In this document: one piece after another, positions 35,478 through 44,673 of the stretch
How positions within the stretch are numbered: the stretch's first letter is position 1
How the letters are laid out: each line of letters starts with the position of its first letter
Assembly: GCF_007741515.1 (NCBI RefSeq)
Contig: NZ_CP036263.1
Location: 2,481,501 to 2,545,500 of the forward strand
Reading direction: 5' to 3'
Length of the DNA: 64,000 nucleotides
Source of the DNA: Adhaeretor mobilis
Lineage (GTDB): Bacteria > Planctomycetota > Planctomycetia > Pirellulales > Lacipirellulaceae
Program-made: the position numbers and the translations under genes
The notes under the pieces: generated by a model
Database searches by the model: none
The model's input: the letters and a program-made list of their open reading frames with translations, nothing else
Told to the model about the DNA's origin: nothing

Positions 35478-36450
35478 GAGTCTGCCACCCAGTAGCCCAG
35501 ACACGCCCATGACAACGGAATCGGAGCCGCTGTTGCCCATTCTGAACAACGGTGGTTCCTCGCGGCGGAATGTCATGAAGGGAGTCGGGTTGACGCTCGG
35601 TCTGGCGGCGTTTGGTAAGGCCATCTCGCCACTGGCGACGATCCCCGACAATGTTTCCGTCGATGAGTTCCTCCAGCAGCACTACAAAGAACTGACGGAC
35701 GACGATAAACAAGAGATCTTGGCTCGCCTAGAATCCGAAGCGAAAGAGGACTACGGCGCGGACGTTTCCATCACCGACCACCGCCCCATCCCGGGGGTCA
35801 AATTTGGTTACGCGATCAATCTGAGCAAGTGCAACGGCAACGGCAAATGTGTTGAGGCGTGCCACAAGGAGAACAACCACGATCGATCGACTGGCGAGTC
35901 GTACATTCGAGTTTTGGAAATGGACAAAGGCTCGATGGACATGGAGGCCGGCAATACGACCTACGACCATACGGTTCCACAGGATGACAAATTTTACATG
36001 CCTGTCCAATGTCAGCAGTGCGATAATCCTCCTTGCGTAACGGTTTGTCCCGTGGAAGCAACTTGGAAGGAAGAGGATGGGATCGTCGTGGTCGACTACA
36101 ACTGGTGCATTGGTTGCCGCTACTGTGAAGCCGCGTGTCCTTACCATGCACGCCGGTTCAACTGGGAGGAGCCCACAATTCCTGCCGAAGAAGTGAACCC
36201 AGAACAAAGCTACCTTTCCAATCGAATTCGTCCCCAAGGCGTGATGGAGAAGTGCCACTTCTGCTTGCACCGCACACGCGAAGGTCGGTTGCCAGCGTGC
36301 TTGGAAGCTTGCCCTACTGGCGCACGCGTGTTTGGTGACCTGAACGACCCGGAATCAGATATCGTGTGGCTTCTCAAGAACAAACGTGTGTTCTTGCTCA
36401 AGGAAGAACTAGGCACGCAGCCCAGCTTCTTTTACTTTTTTGACAGTTAA
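35470..36450 (+). CDS. Tat-exported 4Fe-4S dicluster-type ferredoxin subunit
   Basis: A 326-residue electron-transfer subunit of the NrfC/DmsB/PsrB type. A twin-arginine signal (SSRRNVMKGVGLTLGLAAFG) indicates export. Four Fe-S regions are visible: CNGNGKCVEACHK (121-133), CQQCDNPPCVTVCP, CIGCRYCEAACP, and CHFCLHRTREGRLPACLEACP. In the first region the usual second cysteine is Asn124, so that cluster may be altered. It would connect the NrfD quinol-oxidising subunit encoded next to the haem proteins. The start overlaps the cytochrome gene by 8 bp. Confidence 0.88.
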   Translation: MSKSLPPSSPDTPMTTESEPLLPILNNGGSSRRNVMKGVGLTLGLAAFGKAISPLATIPDNVSVDEFLQQHYKELTDDDKQEILARLESEAKEDYGADVSITDHRPIPGVKFGYAINLSKCNGNGKCVEACHKENNHDRSTGESYIRVLEMDKGSMDMEAGNTTYDHTVPQDDKFYMPVQCQQCDNPPCVTVCPVEATWKEEDGIVVVDYNWCIGCRYCEAACPYHARRFNWEEPTIPAEEVNPEQSYLSNRIRPQGVMEKCHFCLHRTREGRLPACLEACPTGARVFGDLNDPESDIVWLLKNKRVFLLKEELGTQPSFFYFFDS

Positions 36451-36465
36451 GCAATACATCTCTGC

Positions 36466-37752
36466 ATGAGTTCATCGAGCACGACCCTTGGACAGCCCAG
36501 CGCAGTTGCCGAGCAACTGAAGCCGGAGGTGCGCAACTACCCTCGATTCCTGTTGTGCCTGCTGGGTATCGCTACCGATGGCACGATTTGGTTCTACGCC
36601 TGGATGTTCGTGCTGACAGCCGTGTTCCTGGTGGGAGCCAACGCCTGGGCAGTGCAAGTTGCTGATGGCATGATCGTCACACACATGACCGATCACGTCA
36701 GTTGGGGCTTGTACATCGCCAACTTTACCTTTGCGGTGGGAGTCGCTGCTGGCGGCGTGATGATGGTCATCCCGGCCTACCTCTATCACAACAAAAGGAT
36801 GCACGACGTTGTCATCGTCGGTGAGCTGCTCGCTATCGCCGCGATTGTCATGTGTCTCATGTTTGTGACCGCCGATCTCGGTCGCCCCGATAGATTTTGG
36901 CACATGCTACCCGGGCTAGGGCGATTCAATTTTCCGTTTTCGATGCTCACGTGGGACGTCATTGTGCTCAACGGGTACTTACTGCTCAACTTGCACATCT
37001 GCGGCTATTTGCTCTACATGCGATACCTTGGCCGTCGCCCCAGCCCCAAGTGGTACGTGCCATTTACGATGCTGTCGATTTTCTGGGCAATCTCCATCCA
37101 TACCGTGACGGCGTTTCTCTATTGCGGACTGGGAGGCAGACCTTTTTGGAACTCAGCACTTCTGGCGCCACGCTTCTTGGCAAGTGCTTTTGTTTCCGGT
37201 CCAGCATTCATCATTGTCACACTGTTGATCCTCCGGCGCATCCTGGGAGAACGCATCTCTTACGAGCCCGTACGCATCTTGGTCAACATTGTGCGCGTGA
37301 CGATGGTAATTAACCTTATCATGGTCGTGTCAGAGGTCTTTACCGAATTCTATTCCGGCGGCAGTCATACCGCTTCTGCCCGCTACTTGTTTCTAGGGTT
37401 GCACGGGCATAGTGCGCTCGTGCCGTGGATATGGACGGCCATCATTGGGAACCTAGTTGCCGTTTGTCTGTTTCTATCGCCGATCGTATTCCGTCGCACG
37501 GGTGTACTGGTAATTGCTTGTGTCATCGCGTTCATTGCGGCTTGGATTGAGAAGGGGATGGGCCTGATCGTGCCGGGCTTCGTACCCAGCACGCTGCATG
37601 AGATTGTGGAGTACCAGCCTAGCTTGATGGAGTGGAAGGTAACGGCCGGCGTGTGGGCATTCGGGCTCATGATCTACACCATAGGTCTCAAAGCGGCTAT
37701 TCACGTCTTCGCAGAAAGTCCTCACGAAAAGTTAGAGGGGGACGTCGCATGA
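36466..37752 (+). CDS. nrfD: NrfD/PsrC-type quinol dehydrogenase membrane subunit
   Basis: A 428-residue polytopic inner-membrane protein with about ten hydrophobic helices. It is of the NrfD/PsrC/HybB family, which oxidises menaquinol or ubiquinol and passes electrons to a partner ferredoxin. Recognisable features are the SWGLYIANFTFAVGVAAGGVMMV helix near the N-terminus and the RPDRFWHMLPGLGRFNFPFSMLTWD loop. It follows the ferredoxin gene by 15 bp and is coupled to napD (ATGA at 37749-37752). Together they form a quinol-to-nitrate-reductase electron path in place of NapC or NapGH. Confidence 0.9.
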   Translation: MSSSSTTLGQPSAVAEQLKPEVRNYPRFLLCLLGIATDGTIWFYAWMFVLTAVFLVGANAWAVQVADGMIVTHMTDHVSWGLYIANFTFAVGVAAGGVMMVIPAYLYHNKRMHDVVIVGELLAIAAIVMCLMFVTADLGRPDRFWHMLPGLGRFNFPFSMLTWDVIVLNGYLLLNLHICGYLLYMRYLGRRPSPKWYVPFTMLSIFWAISIHTVTAFLYCGLGGRPFWNSALLAPRFLASAFVSGPAFIIVTLLILRRILGERISYEPVRILVNIVRVTMVINLIMVVSEVFTEFYSGGSHTASARYLFLGLHGHSALVPWIWTAIIGNLVAVCLFLSPIVFRRTGVLVIACVIAFIAAWIEKGMGLIVPGFVPSTLHEIVEYQPSLMEWKVTAGVWAFGLMIYTIGLKAAIHVFAESPHEKLEGDVA

Positions 37753-38039
37753 TTAGCGGACTCGTAGCCCATCTGACTGCGGAGGCAGGCCTTGCCCAGG
37801 CAACGGTCAGCGCGATTGCCGAGCAACCCAACCTTGAAGTAGGCGTCCAGCAAGAACTGCGGCTACCGTTGGTGCTCGAAACGACCACTTCCGTCGAATC
37901 ACAAGCAGTGACTGACTGGCTCCATGAGCTGCCAGGTATCACACATGTCGATGTCGCCTTCGTTCATTTGGATGAATGCTCGCCTGAGGAATCGGTACCT
38001 GCCTCGCAGGCTACCAGCTGTTCGGAATTGAGGAACTAG
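37749..38039 (+). CDS. napD: NapD-family chaperone
   Basis: A 96-residue cytoplasmic protein starting with ISGLVAHLTAEAGLAQATVSAI and containing LPGITHVDVAFVHLDE. It has the ferredoxin-like fold pattern of NapD, which binds the Tat signal of NapA and prevents premature export. It lies between nrfD (4-bp overlap at its start) and napA (2-bp gap), the position expected for the chaperone. A longer frame from 37632 reads into nrfD and was not used. Confidence 0.82.
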   Translation: MISGLVAHLTAEAGLAQATVSAIAEQPNLEVGVQQELRLPLVLETTTSVESQAVTDWLHELPGITHVDVAFVHLDECSPEESVPASQATSCSELRN

Positions 38040-38041
38040 AG

Positions 38042-40432
38042 ATGCAACAAGATCGCCGTAGCTTTATTCGTTCGACTGCCATGAGCGCCGCGACAGCAAT
38101 CGCGTCGGGGACGGGTGCTTTTTCTTTGCCGATCCTCAACGCTGCCGAGACGTCGTCGGTGGAGTGGAACAAAGCGCCTTGTCGATTCTGTGGCACGGGT
38201 TGCCATGTGCAGGTCGGCGTCGAGAATGGCAAGGTCGTGGCAGTTGCTGGTGACAAGGATGCCGAGGTCAACAAAGGCCTGTTGTGCGTCAAGGGCTACC
38301 ACGTCGGCTCAGCACTTTATGGCAAAGATCGCCTCACGCAACCGTTGCTCCGCCGTGGCGATAAGTACGAGGAGATCACTTGGGATCAGGCACTTGATGT
38401 GATCGCCGATCGGATCGAAGGAGCGCCGGAGCGATTCGCCTTTTACGGTTCGGGGCAGTGGACCATACCCGAAGGCTACGCAGCCCAAAAGTTCATGAAG
38501 GGCGGTTTGGCGAATAACCATATAGACCCTAATGCGAGACTTTGCATGGCTTCGGCAGTCACCGGATTCCTCGCTACCTATGGCGTCGATGAACCGGCGG
38601 GCTGCTACGACGACCTCGACCGCTGCGACGTGCTGATCATGTGGGGCAACAATCCGGCAGAGATGCACCCCGTGCTGTTCTCACGAGTCATCGACCGTCG
38701 TTCGCGCGGAGAGAAGATCGAACTGATCGACATCGGCACTCGCCGCACGCGCACGACCGAGCAATGTCAGCACTATCTTGAAATGAAAGGTCACGGCGAC
38801 GTCGCAATCGCTCTCGGCATCGCGCACCTGCTCATCAAGAACGATGCCTACGATCACCAGTTCGTTGAGTCCTTCTGCAATTTCAAATCGCCTGATCCTG
38901 AGAACCCCAACCTGCATGGCAAGTCGATCTCCTTTGAGGAGTACAAGCAGTCGCTTGAGCCTTACACGCCCGAATACGTGGAAGAACTCTCCGGCGTGCC
39001 TGCTGAGAAGATTCGCATGTTGGCAGACTTGTTCGCCAATCCCGACATTAGAATCACCTCGCTGTGGTGCATGGGGATGAACCAGCACACGATGGGCACC
39101 GCCATTAACTCGCTGGTGCACGGAGTCCACTTGCTCAGCGGGCACTTTGGCAAGCCGGGTGACGCACCGACCAGTTTAACCGGGCAGCCTTCGGCCTGCG
39201 GTACGGTACGAGAAGTCGGCACATTAGCCCACGCCCTACCGGGAGGGCGTGTCGTGGCTAACCCGGAACATCGCCAGCAGTGCGAAGCATTTTGGAATCT
39301 CCCCGCAGGAACGATCAACCCTCAGCCCGGCTACCACACGGTGGAAATGTGGGAGCAGTTTTGTACTCCGTCGGACGAGGGAGGCGACATCGATACCATT
39401 TGGGTCCAAGTCACCAACCCAGGCCAAACGCTCCCGAACTTGCGCAAGCTCTTCAATGCCAAGGAAGGCCTCGAGGACAAGTTTCTCATCGTTTCCGATG
39501 TCTACCCCACTGCCACGACACGACTGGCCGATTTGATTCTCCCGTCGGCCATGTGGGTGGAAAAGAATGGTGTCGTAGGCAATTCAGAACGTCGCACACA
39601 GCAGTGGTTCAAGATGGTTGAGCCCCCCGGAGACGCACGTGACGACACCTGGCAAACGCTAGCCGTGGCCCGGCGACTGTTTGATCGCGGATATGCCGGC
39701 ATGAGCGATAAAGATGGCCGCTTCCTGTTCGAGGTGGTCGACGAAACGGGCAGCCCGGTTCCCGCTTGGCAGTGGGAGCATTACTACGACGTGAACTTCG
39801 ATAAGCACTTGTTCGAAGAGTACCGTCAATTCTCACGCCTCAAACACAAAGATCTTGCGCCGTACGACGAATATGTGAAAGCTCGCGGCATGCGCTGGCC
39901 CGTTGTCGAGCAGCCCGATGGAAATTGGGAGGAAACGCGTTTCCGCTTTGTCGAGAAAGACGACCCCTACGTAAAAGCGGGAACAGGCATTCAGTTTTAC
40001 CATTCATCAACTAAAGACGATCGTGCTCAGCTGTGGTTCCATCCCTACGAGCCGCCAGCAGAGGTCCCCGACGAGACCTACCCGTTGATGATGACCACGG
40101 GTCGCGTACTTGAACATTGGCACTCCGGTTCGATGACTCGGCGAATCCCAGAACTGAGCCGCGCGATGCCCTCAGCCTACGTCGAGATGAACCCTGACGA
40201 TGCTCGAGACCGTGACATCCGCAACGGCGATCTCGTGTCCATCCGTTCCCGACGTGGCGAATTGCAACTCCAAGCATGGTTGAACGGCCGCGGCCGACCG
40301 CCGCGTGGCACGGTGTTTGTACCGTTCTTCGACGAGACGCTGCTCATCAATGAGCTGACACTCGATGCGGTCGATCCTTTTTCCAAACAGCCGGACTATA
40401 AGAAAAGCGCCGTAGAGATTGTGAAAGTCTAG
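38042..40432 (+). CDS. napA: Periplasmic nitrate reductase catalytic subunit
   Basis: A 796-residue molybdoenzyme that reduces nitrate to nitrite in the periplasm, using bis-MGD and one 4Fe-4S cluster. The Tat signal is QQDRRSFIRSTAMSAATAIA. The cluster ligands are C-x2-C-x3-C-x27-C in CRFCGTGCHVQVGV ... LLCVKGYH. The molybdenum ligand Cys is in NARLCMASAVTGF, followed by GVDEPAGCYDDLD, exactly as in NapA. QHTMGTAINSL and the C-terminal TTGRVLEHWHSGSMTRR blocks are also NapA-like. Length is slightly under the E. coli protein. It forms the core of the operon. Confidence 0.97.
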   Translation: MQQDRRSFIRSTAMSAATAIASGTGAFSLPILNAAETSSVEWNKAPCRFCGTGCHVQVGVENGKVVAVAGDKDAEVNKGLLCVKGYHVGSALYGKDRLTQPLLRRGDKYEEITWDQALDVIADRIEGAPERFAFYGSGQWTIPEGYAAQKFMKGGLANNHIDPNARLCMASAVTGFLATYGVDEPAGCYDDLDRCDVLIMWGNNPAEMHPVLFSRVIDRRSRGEKIELIDIGTRRTRTTEQCQHYLEMKGHGDVAIALGIAHLLIKNDAYDHQFVESFCNFKSPDPENPNLHGKSISFEEYKQSLEPYTPEYVEELSGVPAEKIRMLADLFANPDIRITSLWCMGMNQHTMGTAINSLVHGVHLLSGHFGKPGDAPTSLTGQPSACGTVREVGTLAHALPGGRVVANPEHRQQCEAFWNLPAGTINPQPGYHTVEMWEQFCTPSDEGGDIDTIWVQVTNPGQTLPNLRKLFNAKEGLEDKFLIVSDVYPTATTRLADLILPSAMWVEKNGVVGNSERRTQQWFKMVEPPGDARDDTWQTLAVARRLFDRGYAGMSDKDGRFLFEVVDETGSPVPAWQWEHYYDVNFDKHLFEEYRQFSRLKHKDLAPYDEYVKARGMRWPVVEQPDGNWEETRFRFVEKDDPYVKAGTGIQFYHSSTKDDRAQLWFHPYEPPAEVPDETYPLMMTTGRVLEHWHSGSMTRRIPELSRAMPSAYVEMNPDDARDRDIRNGDLVSIRSRRGELQLQAWLNGRGRPPRGTVFVPFFDETLLINELTLDAVDPFSKQPDYKKSAVEIVKV

Positions 40433-40466
40433 TCCCCCCCTCGAAGCCATACTGTTAAAACCGACC

Positions 40467-41321
40467 ATGTCGTCTTCGCCTAAGCAAATAAACCGTGTGA
40501 ACGAAGCTGCACCCGCGCCCCCCGGCTTTGCCCAGCGGTATGCTGTGTTGCTTGTTCTCGTGTTGATAGGTACGGCGACGACCGGCTATTTCATCGGACT
40601 GACCTCGCCCATGACGGCAAGCAGCGGGCAGCCGTCTCCCACAAGTGTCGCGGTGCATTTAGCCGAACCGGCTCACGCAACCTCGAAGGTTATTCCGGCA
40701 ACCGCCTACGCAGACATGTCCGCTGTGCGAGCGCAACGATTCCGGCAGCAAGGTTTGCCACTTGCAGCACTACGCAAGCAACCGGAAGACCCGTTTGCTG
40801 AAATCGAGATCGATGAATCGAAGAAACTTGACTCGCTTGCTAGTCGTGAAGAGATAAGAGCCTACAACGGTGCTCCTCCTACGGTACCTCACCCGATCGA
40901 CCAGCTTGACACAGCCGCTTGCATGGCATGTCATGGGGAAGGTCTTAAGAGTGCGAGCTTGCGAGCGAGCAAAATGCCGCACCCGTACTATTCGAATTGC
41001 ACGCAGTGCCACGTCGAACAGCAGGCGAACTTTGTCTTCGCTTCTGCAGTATTTGAAAACAGCTTCACGGGATTGAAGGCACCGACAAGCGGAAGCCGTG
41101 CCTACACGGGTGCTCCGCCGGTGATTCCGCATAGTACGTGGATGCGCAATGACTGCCTGAGCTGTCATGGACGTGTTGCCGCCCCTGGAATGCAATCGAC
41201 GCATCCTTGGCGAGCAAACTGTTTGCAATGTCACGGTGAATCGTCACAACTCAATCAAGATAAGTTCGAGGAAATCCCTCAGTTCCTGGCAGTCCCTGTA
41301 CTCTTGGACATCAATGAGTAA
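40467..41321 (+). CDS. NapB-like electron-transfer subunit with four haem c sites
   Basis: A 284-residue membrane-anchored cytochrome c (helix VLLVLVLIGTATTGYFIGL). NapB normally has two haems; here the NapB pattern is present twice. The first half has RAYNGAPPTVPHPI, CMACH (152-156) and CTQCH (177-181). The second has RAYTGAPPVIPHST, CLSCH (229-233) and CLQCH (251-255). This looks like a tandem duplication of the dihaem core. It would receive electrons from the tetrahaem/ferredoxin module and pass them to NapA. It ends 8 bp inside the next small gene. Confidence 0.88.
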   Translation: MSSSPKQINRVNEAAPAPPGFAQRYAVLLVLVLIGTATTGYFIGLTSPMTASSGQPSPTSVAVHLAEPAHATSKVIPATAYADMSAVRAQRFRQQGLPLAALRKQPEDPFAEIEIDESKKLDSLASREEIRAYNGAPPTVPHPIDQLDTAACMACHGEGLKSASLRASKMPHPYYSNCTQCHVEQQANFVFASAVFENSFTGLKAPTSGSRAYTGAPPVIPHSTWMRNDCLSCHGRVAAPGMQSTHPWRANCLQCHGESSQLNQDKFEEIPQFLAVPVLLDINE

Positions 41322-41748
41322 CCAGCAACCACAAATGTCGCGACGCGATTGGTTTCGCCTACGCAAGCCTGTTGCCCCTCCCAAGCCGCATACGAAACTC
41401 GGCGACCAGCCACAAATCCCCCTGGCAGCTGCCGAGGAGCCTGTGAATCATGGCGGTGTGGATCTTTCCGCGCTACCGCCCATGCACGAGGCTTTGCTCA
41501 ACGCGGGCGAAGTCACATCGTTATTCTCAGATCTAGCTCAACATGCCACCGCTGTGCAACTCATCACGCGCCGCGGTGCCGGGGTTACACCTGACCAGTC
41601 GGAAAAGCTCGCTGCCGCCCGAGATCAATTGCTCGACGGCACGGTTCGTAAACTCCAAGTTCGATACCAGTGGGACAGTTCGCGCTGGATCGATACGCTA
41701 GAACGCCGGCCAGACGGTTTTCGATTGGTTAGAATTCAGCATGTTTAG
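41314..41748 (+). CDS. Unknown small protein closing the nap operon
   Basis: A 144-residue cytoplasmic protein from the ATG at 41314, which overlaps the NapB-like stop by 8 bp. The N-terminus MSRRDWFRLRKP resembles the start of planctomycete nap-linked proteins but no domain was recognised. The C-terminal half (RKLQVRYQWDSSRWIDTLERRPDGFRLVRIQHV) looks like a beta-rich segment. Coupling to the nitrate reductase genes suggests a maturation role, which is inference. Confidence 0.6.
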   Translation: MSNQQPQMSRRDWFRLRKPVAPPKPHTKLGDQPQIPLAAAEEPVNHGGVDLSALPPMHEALLNAGEVTSLFSDLAQHATAVQLITRRGAGVTPDQSEKLAAARDQLLDGTVRKLQVRYQWDSSRWIDTLERRPDGFRLVRIQHV

Positions 41749-41823
41749 TCTGGGCTCAGTCACGTTTGGCGATGCCGTATCAACAACGATTGGTTAGGCA
41801 CCTCGTCAACACTCCAGAAGTAG

Positions 41824-42183
41824 TCGAATATTGAAAGTGTCCGTTCCGCGAATGGCACTCCTGTTAGCAGCGTCAACGCCGGAGCAGCCCTCAATTCGAA
41901 GCTGGGAGCTTTACAGAAAGCGCAACGAGAAGCCGTTCGTATTCGCCAACTCCCCGACGGACGAGTACGCTACTATAACGCAGAGCGCGCGCCGAGGACG
42001 CAAGGTCCAACTCGTGGCATTGCGTATGTGACTGAGTGGGACCCGGCTACTGGACGCGTTCGTTCTTGGGCGGAGAGCTACGATCACACGGGCAACGTGA
42101 CTCGTGTGCATCCCAAGATGATCAATGGCCAGCAGATCATCGGCCCACATTATCCACCGACGGGGAGCGAACTGGGGCAATGA
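41824..42183 (+). pseudogene. Orphan toxin-like C-terminal module without start codon
   Basis: An open frame follows the TAG at 41821 and runs to TGA at 42181. The translation contains REAVRIRQLPDGRVRYYNAE, then VTEWDPATGRVRSWAESYDHTGNVTRVHPKMING and a terminal HYPPTGSELGQ. This resembles C-terminal tips of polymorphic toxins (Rhs/haemagglutinin-like) as I recall them; the exact toxin type is uncertain. No ATG, GTG or TTG precedes the conserved part, so there is no N-terminal delivery domain. The stop overlaps the next ATG (ATGA at 42180-42183). The reading frame begins inside the left inverted repeat of the IS66 element. Confidence 0.55.
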
Positions 42184-42416
42184 CATACACTGATCAACAA
42201 TTTGGCACTGAGTTGCTGGCGGAACTCGACCAGGGTTACGATCCGTTACGGATTGCTCGATGGGCGGACCGCGTGTTTTTCAACACGCACAACGCCGAAT
42301 GCTCGCCTGCCGTCAGAGAAGCTCTTACTGACATCTTCACGATGCAAGAGGGAGAAGAGTTTTACATTCCCGAAGCGGAACTGCGAAAACGTGCTCAGGA
42401 GTTCGCCTCTTCGTGA
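42180..42416 (+). CDS. Immunity-like small protein
   Basis: A 78-residue acidic protein: TYTDQQFGTELLAELDQGYDPLRIARWADRVFFNTH, then LTDIFTMQEGEEFYIPEAEL. Its length, overlap with the preceding toxin-like module (ATGA) and acidic helical character are typical of immunity proteins of toxin/immunity pairs. No family could be named. Its 3' end overlaps the 3' end of tnpC by 22 bp on the opposite strand. Confidence 0.55.
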   Translation: MTYTDQQFGTELLAELDQGYDPLRIARWADRVFFNTHNAECSPAVREALTDIFTMQEGEEFYIPEAELRKRAQEFASS

Positions 42417-43957
42417 TGTGTCATCGGCTCCGCTGCGTCCTCACGTTTCCACTCGTCCGGCAGGAACTGTTTCAAGTCGCCGTTGTGCGTTGTACCGATC
42501 TTGGCCAAGACACTGGTGAGGTAGCGCTGTGGATCGACTTTGTGCTGTTCGCAGCTAACGATCAGCGACCAGAGCCTGGCGTGGTTCTCAGCGGCCGCGT
42601 CGTTACCCGCGAAGAGCCAATTCTTGCGCCCAATGGCGACGCGCTTGAGCGTCCGCTCGCTGGCGTTGTTGTCGATGTTGAGGTAACCTTGCGTGGTGTA
42701 CGTGGTGAGTGCTTGCCACTGGTTCTGCGCGTAGGTGATCGCTTTGGCCATCGGACTACGTGGTAGCACGAGCTCTTGCTCGTTGTCGAGCCAAGTCTTG
42801 GTGCGGTCGAGCACCGGCACACTACGCTCTTGGCGCAGAGCTAAACGTGTCGCGTCGTCAGCGTCCTTCACTTCACGCTCGACGGCGTACAACTCGGCGA
42901 TGAGCGCGAGCATCTGCACAGCCCGCTCTTCGTCGGAGTCCTGCGCATCGTAAAACTTCCTGCGCGCATGCGCCCAGCACGCAACTTCCGTCACGTTCTG
43001 CGAATGATAGATGCCGTCGTAACCACCGTAGGCGTCCGCTTGCAAGTAGCCTGAGTATCCTGCCAGCCACTTCGCCGGGCCATCGCGTGAGCGACTAGGC
43101 GTGTAGTCGTAGACGATGTACGGGTTGGCCTCGTCGCCCCAATAGCACCAGATGCGGCCCTTGCGACACTGTTTCGCTCCGTGTGACTGGATCGGCACGA
43201 CCGTGTCGTCGGTGTGAATAACTTTCGACTGGCGAACTCGCTCGATCATCAACTCGACGAGTGGAGTCACAAGCTCCCCGGCACACCGCATCCAGGCACA
43301 CATCGTGCTGCGGGCAATATGCACCTTCTGCCGCTCGAAGATGCGTTCCAGTCGATAGAGGGGCAGATGATCGCCCAGCTTGCTGGTGATCACGTGTGCC
43401 AGCAGGCTGGGCCCCGGCAGACCTTTCTCGATGGGCTGCGGAGGTTTTTCAGCCGTGGCGATGTTTGGGTTGTAGCCGTCGTGGTCGCACTTGCTGCAAG
43501 CGTACTTGTGGCGAATGTGCTTGAGAACTTTTAAGCTGGCCGGGAAGCATTAACGTTGCTCGCTGATCTCGGCACCGATCCGGCAACGCTCATTCCCGCA
43601 AGCTGGGCACACTTTACTATCGAGATCGTGTTCGATCTCTATTCGCTCTAGATGCTCGGGCAGTTGCTGGCGACCGTGCTTGTCGCGGTTCTTGACCCGA
43701 CGAGTGACGAGCGGTTCGCCCAACTCGTCTTCGAGGCTCGCCTGATCGAGGTTGGCTCCGTCAATGCGTTGACCAAACAACAGCAGTTGTCGCGGATCGA
43801 ACTTCTCCGAGCGAGGACCGTAGTAACGTCGCAGGATGGCAGCGACTGCCGCCTTGACTGCGGCATCAATTTCGCCTCGATGTCGCTCTTGCTGCTCAAA
43901 GATGATTCGCTTGAGTGAGGCGACATCGTTCGGCAGTTCTTCCATGGCAACCGTCAT
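42395..43957 (-). pseudogene. tnpC: IS66 transposase TnpC, interrupted by an in-frame stop
   Basis: The DDE transposase of IS66 elements, about 520 residues. From the ATG at 43957 it has the coiled-coil start and the RRYYGPRSEKFDPRQLLLF region, then a zinc-ribbon CPACGNERC. A TAA at 43550-43552 then interrupts, and the same frame continues as PASLKVLKHIRHKYACSKC. The catalytic acidic positions are visible in VIHTDDTVVP, LQADAYGGYDG and NNASERTLKRVAIGRKNW. A single substitution or small indel near EISEQR could have made the stop. The frame around it is otherwise intact, so the element was probably inactivated recently. Confidence 0.88.
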
Positions 43958-44011
43958 GCAGCCCGTTGTAACGCATGATGCAGGACACGCAAGACGAGTT
44001 CTCAAAAATGT

Positions 44012-44341
44012 TCACGCACACTTACGCTGCGCAACACTCATCCCAGAGAGTAACTTGATCAGTTGCTCGCAACTGATCTCGAAGGCAGGTTTATTGCTGC
44101 GTGGGAACTGAAACTCGCCACGCTCCAACCGCTTGTAGTAAATCGCCAGCCCATCGCGATCCCACCACAGCACCTTCACCAGGTGACCGCCCTTATTACG
44201 AAACACGAACAGACTTCCCGAGAGTGGATCGTGACCAAGAAACGAGCGGACCACTTCCGCCAGCCCATCAAACGACTTGCGCATGTCCACCGGCGTGGTG
44301 GCGATCCAAACCTGCACGTTCTGAAGGTCGGTGGCAATCAT
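44012..44341 (-). CDS. tnpB: IS66 accessory protein TnpB (Orf2)
   Basis: A 109-residue protein with the IS66 Orf2 signature: VWIATTPVDMRKSFDGLAEVV, FVFRNKGGHLVKVLWWDRDGLAIYYKRLE, and RGEFQFP. It is required for transposition along with TnpA and TnpC in typical elements. The frame is intact. Its start overlaps the tnpA stop (ATGA, 44338-44341). Confidence 0.93.
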   Translation of the reverse strand: MIATDLQNVQVWIATTPVDMRKSFDGLAEVVRSFLGHDPLSGSLFVFRNKGGHLVKVLWWDRDGLAIYYKRLERGEFQFPRSNKPAFEISCEQLIKLLSGMSVAQRKCA

Positions 44342-44673
44342 GACCCGCCTCGCGATTGCAACGCCTGCACGAGTTGAGCCACCCGCTCGGTAGGAAGCGA
44401 TTGCGGTAGTTGCAGTTCCAGGCCACTCCCCAGCATTAGAACAAGCGGTTCATCCCGGTCAGCAGCGCCATTGATCACGGCTGGCACGAAGGCAGGCTGA
44501 GTGTCGACACCCTTGTCGCGGTCACTGATCGTTCGCCGCCAAGCGTAGAAGGCCGATTCTGCGAGTTGCTCGCGTCTACAGAACTCACGGACACTCAGCC
44601 CGCTCGCAGCAAACTGATGCAGAGCCTTTCGCCAGGCCGCCTCTTTCACGGGGTCTCGTTGCTTGTTCGCCAT
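44338..44673 (-). CDS. tnpA: IS66 accessory protein TnpA (Orf1)
   Basis: A 111-residue protein with an N-terminal HTH-like region (WRKALHQFAASGLSVREFCRRE, AESAFYAWRR) typical of IS66 TnpA. It appears intact and lies 68 bp inside the right inverted repeat. Confidence 0.88.
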   Translation of the reverse strand: MANKQRDPVKEAAWRKALHQFAASGLSVREFCRREQLAESAFYAWRRTISDRDKGVDTQPAFVPAVINGAADRDEPLVLMLGSGLELQLPQSLPTERVAQLVQALQSRGGS

